Below, one piece after another: positions 1 through 5,322 of a stretch of 5,592 bases of DNA. The notes under the pieces were generated by a model that saw only the letters and a list, made by a program, of their open reading frames with translations, was not told the DNA's origin and searched no databases. This stretch comes from an uncultured Prevotella sp. Lineage in GTDB: Bacteria; Bacteroidota; Bacteroidia; Bacteroidales; Bacteroidaceae. A program made the position numbers and the translations under genes. How positions within the stretch are numbered: the stretch's first letter is position 1; each line of letters begins with the position of its first letter. The stretch spans positions 1 to 5,592 of the forward strand of contig CAMGFM010000101.1 of NCBI GenBank assembly GCA_946055365.1. Reading direction: 5' to 3'.

Positions 1-377
1 ATAGGCGCAGCACAAGAGGACAGACAGAACGACTGTATGCCGAAAAGACACCGCATACGCGCTAATGCAAAGCGGCACCTTTGACACAGTTAAGAGCCGC
101 CTCGACGATGGCAAGTGCCACTTTAAGAAACTCTAAGTGCCACTTTAACGACAGAGAAGTGCCACTTTAGCGACAGGAAAGTGCCACTTTAGACACAGAG
201 AAGTGCCACTTTTATTAAAGCAATATGCCACATGCGACAATATGGCGTGACCATAATGAAACCGCCGCAATGCCAGCAAACCGCGCATTGAGTGCCGACA
301 GTCAACCAAAACATTGCACTCTGCACACTATCAACATACACGCAGGATGCGCCAATAGAAAAGCCGCCAACGGCGGA
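1..377. other. Left-edge intergenic region
   Basis: No convincing gene is seen here. The first 68 bases could hold the end of an upstream + strand gene, since all three forward frames close by about 136, but none of the short tails is recognisable. Positions 69-222 are repeat array 1. Positions 223-377 can be read in frame with the downstream gene as 51 extra residues, but that stretch does not resemble the start of TIGR02757 proteins and is better read as leader. I found no clear TAnnTTTG promoter for the downstream gene. Confidence 0.5.
69..222. repeat. 22-bp tandem repeat array 1 (palindromic core AAGTGCCACTTT)
   Basis: Five copies start at 113, 135, 157, 179 and 201, exactly 22 bp apart. 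Each contains the identical 12-mer AAGTGCCACTTT, an odd palindrome (AAGTG-C-CACTT). Two degenerate copies precede them at about 69 and 92, with unit lengths of 23 and 21. The 9-10 bp between cores is less conserved, often a variant of GCGACAGAG or GACACAGAG. The array ends just before the first in-frame ATG of the downstream reading frame and lies upstream of the TIGR02757 gene. The spacers are far too short and too similar for a CRISPR array. A unit of 22 is not a multiple of three, so this is not a protein repeat. Its function is unknown; a row of binding sites for a dimeric protein, all on one face of the helix, would fit. Confidence 0.93.
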
Positions 378-1205
378 ATGACCTTACGGGGACGTATATA
401 CCAACAAAACCAAAAATTTTTACATAACGTGGAAGAAAACCTTAAAAGACATATCACAGACCTGGCCGCACGCTACGAGACAAAGGCGTTTCTCGCCTCC
501 GACCCCAGCAGCTTCATGCACAGAGTGGCAGGAGAGGCCAATCAGGAGGCTATGGCGTTCATGGCCTCATGCCTCAGCTATGGCTCACGCAAGCAGTTCT
601 TTCCGAAAATAGAATACTTGCTAAACGCCTCGGAGGGACATGCCGACCACTGGGTGAGAAACCGCACATTCAGACAGCACATCGACGACAGCGACAAATG
701 CTACTACAGGCTCAACACATGCCATGACATAAGGCAACTGCTGGAAGCCTACTCCACAATGCTCAACACTCACGGCAGCATGAAGTCATTTGTAAGCAAC
801 ACATGCGGCCACAGACCTGTCACGGGACTCGATGCCGTGGCAGCCATCACCTCCTACTTCGCCGCACACGGCATAAGAAGCGTCATACCGCAAGACACCA
901 AGTCGGCATGCAAACGCGTGTGCATGTTTCTGCGCTGGATGGTGAGAGACAACTCGCCCGTAGACCTCGGGCTGTGGGCAGACGTCATAGACAAGAAAAC
1001 GCTTGTCATGCCGCTCGACACCCACGTCGTGCAGGAAGCACACAACATGGGACTCATATCCTCGCGCACGGCATCAATGTCGACGGCACTGAGACTGACG
1101 GAAAAGATGAAAGAGGTGTTCCCCGACGACCCTCTTAAGGCAGACTTTGCCCTCTTCGGACTCGGCGTGGACGACAACCGCAATGCCTTGCGAGCAACTC
1201 CATGA
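378..1205 (+). CDS. TIGR02757 family protein (DUF2400, HhH/endonuclease III-like)
   Basis: The 275-residue protein matches the TIGR02757/DUF2400 family, common in Bacteroidetes and distantly related to the helix-hairpin-helix DNA glycosylase fold. Its biochemical role is not established as far as I know. Family signatures seen: an N-terminal helix with LAARYET and a SDPSSFMHRV segment (residues 29-50); the SCLSYGSRKQ stretch (64-73); the hallmark SACKRVCMFLRWMVR (176-190); VDLGLW (195-200); MPLDTHV (211-217), equivalent to the usual PLDxH; and DDPLKADFALFGLGV (250-264) near the C-terminus. An ATG at 225 would add 51 non-family residues. The ATG at 378 gives a length close to, slightly above, the usual 230-260. 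A GTG at 429 (258 residues) is also possible. CCGCC-AAC-GGCGG (364-376) directly precedes the chosen ATG and could fold. The gene ends 133 bp before trmD, which has its own promoter. The family call is confident; the start is less so. Confidence 0.88.
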   Translation: MTLRGRIYQQNQKFLHNVEENLKRHITDLAARYETKAFLASDPSSFMHRVAGEANQEAMAFMASCLSYGSRKQFFPKIEYLLNASEGHADHWVRNRTFRQHIDDSDKCYYRLNTCHDIRQLLEAYSTMLNTHGSMKSFVSNTCGHRPVTGLDAVAAITSYFAAHGIRSVIPQDTKSACKRVCMFLRWMVRDNSPVDLGLWADVIDKKTLVMPLDTHVVQEAHNMGLISSRTASMSTALRLTEKMKEVFPDDPLKADFALFGLGVDDNRNALRATP

Positions 1206-1284
1206 TTATTGTTTCACACAAGAACATGACACAACCGACAGCACGCACATACATTTCACAAGCACAGCCGCGCACAAGCGACAA

Positions 1285-1304
1285 AAAACAAAGGCATTTG
1301 TTTT
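1285..1304 (+). other. A/T-rich inverted repeat overlapping the trmD -33 box
   Basis: AAAACAAA (1285-1292), loop GGCA, TTTGTTTT (1297-1304) is a perfect 8-bp inverted repeat with a 4-nt loop. It lies about 80 bp after the TIGR02757 stop. Its right arm supplies most of the TTTG used as the -33 element of the trmD promoter. It may be a weak terminator for the upstream gene, an operator, or chance in an A/T-rich stretch. With only one G:C pair in the stem, termination would be weak. Confidence 0.35.
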
Positions 1305-1332
1305 GTATTTCGCTCAGTTTGCACTAACTTTG
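1302..1332 (+). promoter_or_regulatory. Bacteroidetes-type promoter of trmD
   Basis: A TTTG at 1302-1305 and a TAACTTTG at 1325-1332 match the Bacteroidetes primary sigma factor elements (-33 TTTG, -7 TAnnTTTG) with a 19-bp spacer. The -7 box is a perfect match to consensus. Transcription would start about 5-7 nt after the box, at about 1337-1339, where the trmD ATG begins. Confidence 0.8.
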
Positions 1333-1338
1333 CACATT

Positions 1339-2019
1339 ATGAGAATAGATATATTAACCGTTCTGCCCGAAATGATAGAGGGATTCGTCAACGAGTCCAT
1401 ACTGATGCGCGCCCAGAAAAAAGGCATTGTCGAGATACACATACACAACCTGCGCGACTACTCCACAAACAAATGGCGCAGGGTGGACGACTATCCCTAT
1501 GGGGGATTTGCAGGCATGGTCATGCAGTGCGAACCCATAGACCTGTGCATAAGCAAGCTGACCTCAGAGAGACAATATGACGAGATAATATATACATCGC
1601 CCGACGGAGAACAGTTCAACCAGCATGTGGCAAACGACCTGTCGCTCAAGGAAAACATCATAATCCTCTGCGGACACTACAAAGGCATAGACCAGCGCAT
1701 AAGAGAACATCTCATCACACGCGAAATAAGCATCGGCGACTATGTGCTGACAGGCGGAGAGCTGGCGGCGGCAGTGATGACCGACGCAATAGTGCGCGTG
1801 GTGCCGAGAGTAATAGGCGACGAACAGAGCGCACTAAGCGACTGCTTCCAGGACAACATGCTCTCCGCACCCATATACACACGACCCGCAGACTACAAAG
1901 GGTGGAAAGTGCCTGAAATACTCCTCAGCGGCAACGAGGCAAAAATAAAGAACTGGGAGATGGAGCAGGCAATGGAGCGCACAAAGACACTCAGACCCGA
2001 CCTGCTGAACGACAAATGA
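1339..2019 (+). CDS. trmD: tRNA (guanine-N1-)-methyltransferase TrmD
   Basis: TrmD uses S-adenosylmethionine to methylate N1 of G37, next to the anticodon in tRNAs for Leu, Pro and Arg, which prevents +1 frameshifting; it is a cytoplasmic SPOUT-class homodimer. The 226-residue product covers the family from its N-terminus MRIDILTVLPE, which fixes the start; the open frame runs further upstream to 1147 but that extension is unlike TrmD. Seen: DDYPYGGFAGMVM (50-62), LCGHYKGIDQR (110-120) and SIGDYVLTGGELAAA (131-145), the trefoil-knot SAM site; DAIVRVVP (149-156) with the conserved Arg153; SDCFQDN (167-173), where Asp168 matches the catalytic Asp169 of E. coli TrmD; and YTRP plus VPEILLSGNEAKI (180-204). 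The usual GGG of the first glycine motif is GGF, and the usual PGV after Arg153 is PRV. The gene is not beside rpsP, rimM or rplS as it is in Proteobacteria. Confidence 0.97.
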   Translation: MRIDILTVLPEMIEGFVNESILMRAQKKGIVEIHIHNLRDYSTNKWRRVDDYPYGGFAGMVMQCEPIDLCISKLTSERQYDEIIYTSPDGEQFNQHVANDLSLKENIIILCGHYKGIDQRIREHLITREISIGDYVLTGGELAAAVMTDAIVRVVPRVIGDEQSALSDCFQDNMLSAPIYTRPADYKGWKVPEILLSGNEAKIKNWEMEQAMERTKTLRPDLLNDK

Positions 2020-2051
2020 CGGCAGACAAACGACCAGCGTGACAGGCACAA

Positions 2052-2071
2052 TGCGCAACACGGTATGCGCA
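2052..2071. other. Small inverted repeat after trmD
   Basis: TGCGCA occurs at 2052-2057 and 2066-2071 with an 8-nt loop (TGCGCA is itself self-complementary). The arms are bracketed by GCGTG and CACGC, which could lengthen the stem with a bulge. No T-run follows, so it is not a standard terminator. No clear TAnnTTTG promoter lies between trmD and the next gene (114 bp), so readthrough from trmD is possible. Confidence 0.3.
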
Positions 2072-2133
2072 CACGCCTGCACGCCCTTAACTTATAGGAC
2101 CATTTACCATACCAATTAAAAACATACAACGTA

Positions 2134-3192
2134 ATGAAGAAGACTTTTTTCGCGGCAATAGCAATGTCTATTGCATTTATCTCAACGTCCGTGGCGCAGG
2201 ACGGCCTTCTCGGCAAATATAAGCGGCAGACCTCCACGCCACGCAGCTATGTGTGCTACCGCACATCCGAACCCATGAAGATAGACGGCAAACTCAAAGA
2301 AGCCGTATGGACAAAGGCCGCACAGACAGAGTCGTTTGTCGACATCAGCGGCGAGGGATTCCCCACGCCAAAGTATGACACCAAGGCACGTATGCTGTGG
2401 GACGACAACTATCTCTACGTGTCTGCCGTGATTGAAGAGCCAAACATCGTGGCAAACCTCACACAACGCGACACTATCATCTATCATGACAACGACTTTG
2501 AGGTGTTTATCGACCCCGATGGTGACGGTATGAACTATTTTGAAATAGAAAACAACGCACGTGGTGTCATTTTTGACCTCATGCTAGACAAAGCCTACCG
2601 CTCAGGAGGCAACTTCCTCGTGCAGTGGGACTGCCCCGGACTCAAGCTCGCCGTGTCTCACGACGGCACACTCAACAAACAAAGCGACACCGACCGCTCC
2701 TGGACAGTGGAAATGGCAATACCGCACAAGGCACTCATAACCAATTTCTACAAACAGCCCAAGGGAGGAGACATGTGGAGGCTCAACTTCTCACGCGTGC
2801 AGTGGCTTAAGAAAGGCGGACCCGAGGAAAACTGGGTGTGGACACCCACTGGAGAGATAGCAATGCACATGCCCAACCAATGGGGCTTCCTCCAGTTCTC
2901 AGAAAAGGTGGCAGGCACCGGCACAGAACCGTTCCTCTGCCCATACGACATGGCAGCCTACAAACTGCTGTGGGCAATGTTCTACGAACAGCTTGACCGC
3001 AAGAGCAAGGAAGGCAAGTTCGTGTGCAACATAGAGAGCCTCGGACTCACCGACTCTGACATCGCCACACTGCCCAAGGGCAGCTACATAGACATGGAAG
3101 CCACTCCCAACCTCTTCCGCATAGCCATAAAGGTGGGCGGAACTAACAAGAAATATGTGGTTGACCACAACGGCAGGTTCTCCGTAGAGTAA
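2134..3192 (+). CDS. Secreted carbohydrate-binding family 9-like protein
   Basis: The 352-residue product begins with a Sec signal peptide: Lys2-Lys3, a hydrophobic stretch, and likely cleavage after SVA (residue 21). The rest resembles the CBM9-like beta-sandwich (DOMON-like) proteins frequent in Bacteroidetes. Seen: MKIDGKLKEAVW (48-59), the hallmark IDGxxxExxW start of the domain; LWDDNYLYVSAVIEEP (88-103); NDFEVFIDPDGDGMNYFE (120-137), an acidic loop typical of the family; DRSWTVEMAIP (187-197); WRLNFSRVQW (215-224); and the closing NWVWTPTGEIAMHMPNQWGFLQF (233-255). About 95 further residues, without a motif I recognise, follow the domain. CBM9 domains bind glycan ends, often in xylanases, but no catalytic domain is seen here, so the ligand is unknown. 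The ATG at 2134 is chosen for the signal peptide and the A-rich sequence before it. It has no evident promoter of its own and is followed by a strong terminator. Confidence 0.9.
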   Translation: MKKTFFAAIAMSIAFISTSVAQDGLLGKYKRQTSTPRSYVCYRTSEPMKIDGKLKEAVWTKAAQTESFVDISGEGFPTPKYDTKARMLWDDNYLYVSAVIEEPNIVANLTQRDTIIYHDNDFEVFIDPDGDGMNYFEIENNARGVIFDLMLDKAYRSGGNFLVQWDCPGLKLAVSHDGTLNKQSDTDRSWTVEMAIPHKALITNFYKQPKGGDMWRLNFSRVQWLKKGGPEENWVWTPTGEIAMHMPNQWGFLQFSEKVAGTGTEPFLCPYDMAAYKLLWAMFYEQLDRKSKEGKFVCNIESLGLTDSDIATLPKGSYIDMEATPNLFRIAIKVGGTNKKYVVDHNGRFSVE

Positions 3193-3225
3193 CACACAAG
3201 TGATCCCTGCTATACCTATTATATA

Positions 3226-3320
3226 TATAGGCACACCTAATATAGGCAGACTTGACGCCTAACATAGGCGGACATGACATTAAATATAGGCGGACTTGGC
3301 ATATCCACTGTCCGCCTATA
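3226..3320. repeat. 22-bp-period repeat set 2 (core TATAGGCGGACTTGAC)
   Basis: ATAGGC-type repeats start at 3226 (short, divergent), 3241, 3263 and 3285, with steps of 15, 22 and 22 bp. The last three read TATAGGCAGACTTGAC, CATAGGCGGACATGAC and TATAGGCGGACTTGGC. One inverted copy (GTCCGCCTATA, 3310-3320) closes the set and pairs with the last direct copy to make the terminator. The core differs from arrays 1 and 3, but the period is the same. Confidence 0.85.
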
Positions 3321-3326
3321 TTTTTT
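3282..3326 (+). terminator. Rho-independent terminator after the CBM9-like gene
   Basis: AAATATAGGCGGAC (3282-3295) and GTCCGCCTATATTT (3310-3323) form a perfect 14-bp stem with a 14-nt loop, running into six Ts (3321-3326). It lies about 90 bp after the stop of the CBM9-like gene. The preceding repeat copy at 3264-3274 can also pair perfectly over 11 bp with 3309-3319, so two exclusive stems can use one right arm. Confidence 0.8.
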
Positions 3327-3563
3327 ATATAACCAAAAGCTACATCGGCAACAAGACAGACAACACCGCATACATCTGTTGCACCCATGCCACAAAAGAC
3401 AAGGCAAAACAGACTCGTCGGGCACACCTTATGCCGCGACAAACAGCCCATTGAAGATGGATTGATGCCCATTGTTTTTGTTCAAAAATAAGGTTTAAAC
3501 GGACATAATTAATGACAAAGGTCAATTTATGGGTTTATTTGCATGAGAAAAATATCAAAATAT

Positions 3564-3594
3564 TTTGTCTATTCTGAATTTTTACGTTCCTTTG
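3564..3594 (+). promoter_or_regulatory. Bacteroidetes-type promoter of the OmpA gene
   Basis: TTTG at 3564-3567 and TTCCTTTG at 3587-3594 match -33 TTTG and -7 TAnnTTTG (one mismatch) with a 19-bp spacer, the same as the trmD promoter. Transcription should start near 3600, giving a leader of about 150 nt. The -33 box is the right half of a perfect 12-bp palindrome, CAAAATATTTTG (3556-3567). The -7 box is the left arm of an inverted repeat, TCCTTTG/CAAAGGA (3588-3594 and 3606-3612). Confidence 0.75.
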
Positions 3595-3599
3595 CACCC

Positions 3600-3752
3600 G
3601 AAAAACAAAGGATAACAACAATAATTCTCACAATAAAGAGCCAATTAAAAGAATGTGACAGTCCCCAAAACGGAAGCGCGATGCCAACGAGGGATTCGTC
3701 TTAGAGCTGAAAACAACAAACAGTAATATCAATTATTAAATTTACTAAAAGT
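3600..3752 (+). other. Long 5' leader of the OmpA mRNA
   Basis: About 150 nt lie between the predicted transcription start and the ATG at 3753. The last 40 nt are very A/T-rich with no Shine-Dalgarno sequence, as is usual for strongly expressed Bacteroidetes genes. A possible fold pairs TCCC near 3662 with GGGA near 3692; small ACGA/TCGT arms flank the latter. I recognise no riboswitch class. Long leaders are common on OmpA-type porin mRNAs, where they often affect mRNA stability, but a role here is inference. Confidence 0.4.
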
Positions 3753-4916
3753 ATGAAGAAAATCACTACTCTTTTTGCTGCTGCCATGCTCACACTCAGC
3801 ATGTCTGCACAGACAGTAAGCGAAAGCAAGACATTGGACAATGTCTATGTTGGTGTAAACGCAGGTCTTGCCACAAAGGCTACGCACAATGCTTGGCTTA
3901 AAAACATGAACCCCAACTTTGGTGTACGTGTAGGCCGCAACTTCACTCCCGTCTTCGGTCTCGCCGTTGAAAGCAATCTCTACTTCAAGAATACAAACGG
4001 ATATAGCACCGGCACATTCATCAATGCCATGAACACATCACTCCTTGGTACTGTCAACCTCAACAACTGGATTGGCGGCTACAAGGGCGAGCCACGTTTC
4101 TTTGAGGTTTACGCCGTATATGGCATGGGCTGGGGTCACGTGTTCTCTAACAAGCAGAGCGTAGGCAAGTCTGACCACCTTACTTCTAAGGTTGCAGCTG
4201 ACTTTGCATTCAATCTTGGCAAGAGCAAGGCATGGCAGATCTACGTTGAGCCGTCACTCAACTACGTTCTCAACGGCTGCGGATACGAGGGCATACAGTA
4301 CAGCATCAACAACTCAGGCTTCCAGCTCAATATTGGTGTAAACTATAAGTTCAAGAACTCTAACGGCACTCACAACTTTGTGATCGCTCCTATGAAAGAT
4401 CAGGCTGAGATTGACGCTCTCAACGCACAGATCAACAGCCTCAGAAGCGACATGAGCAGCCTCCAGAGCGACATGAGCGCAAAGGAGAACGAGTGCAAGG
4501 CAGCTCTCGCAGCCAAGGACAAGGCTATCGCCGACCTCCAGCAGGCTCTTAAGGAGTGCAACGAGCGTCCCGCAGCCAAGGCTACCGTAACCAACCTCCA
4601 GCCGACAGTGCTCTTCGGTCAGGGCCGTTCTACTGTTGACGCAGCACAGTATGCTCCGATTGAGCTTATCGCAAGCTATATGAAGAACCACAAGGACGCA
4701 AAGGTTGAGATCAAGGGCTACGCTTCTCCCGAGGGCAATCCTGAAGTAAACGCAAGAATATCACAGGCTCGCGCAGACGCAGTGAAGAACATCCTCGTAA
4801 AGAAGTACAAGATTGCAGCTGACCGCCTCATCGCCACCGGTATGGGTGCTACAGACGAGCTCTTCGAGCAGGTAGAGTTCAACCGTGTTGCCACTTTCAA
4901 CGACATCACAAAGTAA
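3753..4916 (+). CDS. OmpA family outer membrane protein with coiled-coil linker
   Basis: The 387-residue protein has three parts. A signal peptide (residues 1-19, ending SMSA before Gln20) is followed by a beta-barrel of about residues 28-202 with alternating aromatic strands such as VYVGVNAGLA, FFEVYAVYGMGWGHVF and FQLNIGVNYKF. Next comes a heptad-like coiled coil (about 215-272: IDALNAQINSLRSDM and following). Last is an OmpA/MotB peptidoglycan-binding domain (about 283-384), with VLFGQGRSTVD, the core VEIKGYASPEGNPEVN (318-333), ISQARADAVKNIL, and FNRVATF (376-382) near the end. It should anchor the outer membrane to peptidoglycan. In the core the Asp of E. coli OmpA that binds diaminopimelate is Ser (GYASPEG), a variant I have seen in Bacteroidetes proteins, while Arg378 matches the conserved second ligand. 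Codons favour GTT, CTT and CGT more than the neighbours, fitting high expression. The gene has its own promoter and terminator. Confidence 0.95.
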   Translation: MKKITTLFAAAMLTLSMSAQTVSESKTLDNVYVGVNAGLATKATHNAWLKNMNPNFGVRVGRNFTPVFGLAVESNLYFKNTNGYSTGTFINAMNTSLLGTVNLNNWIGGYKGEPRFFEVYAVYGMGWGHVFSNKQSVGKSDHLTSKVAADFAFNLGKSKAWQIYVEPSLNYVLNGCGYEGIQYSINNSGFQLNIGVNYKFKNSNGTHNFVIAPMKDQAEIDALNAQINSLRSDMSSLQSDMSAKENECKAALAAKDKAIADLQQALKECNERPAAKATVTNLQPTVLFGQGRSTVDAAQYAPIELIASYMKNHKDAKVEIKGYASPEGNPEVNARISQARADAVKNILVKKYKIAADRLIATGMGATDELFEQVEFNRVATFNDITK

Positions 4917-4941
4917 TCTGACCCCAAGATACATATTATAA

Positions 4942-4979
4942 GAGGGTTGCCAAGTATCATCCTTACATGGCATACCCTC
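4942..4979 (+). other. Hairpin just after the OmpA gene
   Basis: GAGGGTTGCCA (4942-4952) pairs with TGGCATACCCTC (4968-4979) over 11 bp with a single bulged A and a 15-nt loop. There is no T-run, so it is not itself a terminator. It sits between the stop codon and the strong terminator, and could protect the 3' end of the mRNA. Confidence 0.6.
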
Positions 4980-4992
4980 AAAACACAAAAAA

Positions 4993-5028
4993 CTGATGAC
5001 CAGATGCAAACGGTCATCAGTTTTTTTT
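4993..5028 (+). terminator. Strong Rho-independent terminator of the OmpA gene
   Basis: CTGATGACC (4993-5001) and GGTCATCAG (5012-5020) form a perfect 9-bp stem with a 10-nt loop, followed by eight Ts (5021-5028). The A-run just before the stem (4987-4992) can pair with those Ts, so it could also act on transcripts from the opposite strand. It lies 76 bp after the OmpA stop. Confidence 0.95.
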
Positions 5029-5056
5029 GTCTTATAAAAGACTGTCCTTAACTTTC

Positions 5057-5210
5057 AAAGAGCCTGCACGACGTTTCAGAAATGAGCGTTTAGCATCCCT
5101 AAAGTGCCGCCTTACACTTTCTAAAGTGCCGTTTTAGCATCTCTAAAGTGCCACTTTAGCATCTCTAAAGTGGCACTTTAGCTCCCCTAAAGAGCCTCTT
5201 TAGTGCTGCC
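5057..5210. repeat. 22-bp tandem repeat array 3 (core AAAGTGCCACTTTAG)
   Basis: Copies start at 5057, 5080, 5101, 5123, 5145, 5167 and 5189: steps of 23, 21, then 22 throughout. The best units at 5145 and 5167 carry CTAAAGTGCCACTTTAG, an odd palindrome with 8-bp arms, the second with G instead of C in the centre, as the reverse complement would be. The outer copies decay (5057, 5080 and 5189 have AGCC or GAGC in place of GTGCC). The spacer after the core is mostly GCATCTCT, unlike the spacer of array 1, so the core rather than the spacer is conserved between arrays. The array lies between the convergent OmpA and GH92 genes, past the OmpA terminator. Confidence 0.93.
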
Positions 5211-5275
5211 AAGCTACTCCTTTCAATTAGAGAGAAAGCCTTGCTTTTCAGAAATGCATAATTCTTGACAGCGTG

Positions 5276-5310
5276 TAAGAGCCTCCATTAACATGCAACA
5301 GAGGCTCTTA
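5276..5310 (-). terminator. Hairpin behind the GH92 gene, possible terminator
   Basis: TAAGAGCCTC (5276-5285) and GAGGCTCTTA (5301-5310) are perfect 10-bp arms with a 15-nt loop, beginning 12 bp after the GH92 stop on the minus strand. No T-run follows on either strand, so it may work as a 3'-end stabiliser or need help to terminate. The left arm contains AAGAGCC, as do degenerate units of arrays 1 and 3. Confidence 0.55.
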
Positions 5311-5322
5311 TGCCCCACTCCA

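Larger units (their letters stand above)
3193..3752. other. 560-bp intergenic region upstream of the OmpA gene
   Basis: This stretch holds repeat set 2 and its terminator (3226-3326), a segment of about 150 bp (3331-3480) in which I see no gene or signal beyond a GCCCATTG repeated directly at 3446 and 3467, an A/T-rich promoter region (3480-3600) and the OmpA leader (about 3600-3752). Short open frames on both strands at 3143-3525 look like no known family and have no start context, so I do not call them. Confidence 0.6.
4917..5322. other. Convergent intergenic region between OmpA and GH92 genes
   Basis: This 406-bp stretch contains no gene I can support. It holds, in order, the OmpA 3' hairpin, its terminator, array 3, a short AAAGC/GCTTT stem near 5235-5247, and the hairpin behind the GH92 gene. 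Confidence 0.7.

Noticed and set aside
1..68. Possible end of an upstream gene, or start of a divergent one
   Set aside because: Forward frames close within the first 136 bases and a minus-strand ATG near 55 opens leftward, but too few residues are visible to support either.
69..222. CRISPR array
   Set aside because: Spacing between cores is only about 9-10 bp, the spacers are alike, and no cas gene is in the window.
225..377. N-terminal extension of the TIGR02757 protein from the ATG at 225
   Set aside because: The 51 residues do not resemble the family's start, the ATG follows repeat array 1 directly, and the shorter form fits the usual length better.
1147..1338. Upstream extension of trmD
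   Set aside because: TrmD proteins begin at MRIDILTVLPE; the extension overlaps the previous gene and runs through the promoter.
2088..2095. TAACTTAT as a -7 box for the CBM9-like gene
   Set aside because: It lacks the TTTG part of the consensus and has no TTTG about 19-20 bp upstream.
3143..3525. Short open frames on both strands in the gap before the OmpA gene
   Set aside because: They cover repeats and a terminator, match no family I know, and look like chance frames.
4314..5017. Minus-strand open frames across the OmpA gene
   Set aside because: They mirror the coding strand of a clear OmpA gene and are rich in Leu, Ala and Ser as antisense shadows are.
5057..5210. Plasmid-type iteron origin
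   Set aside because: The 22-bp period is iteron-like, but there is no rep gene, no clear A/T-rich melting region next to it, and the surroundings are chromosomal core genes.
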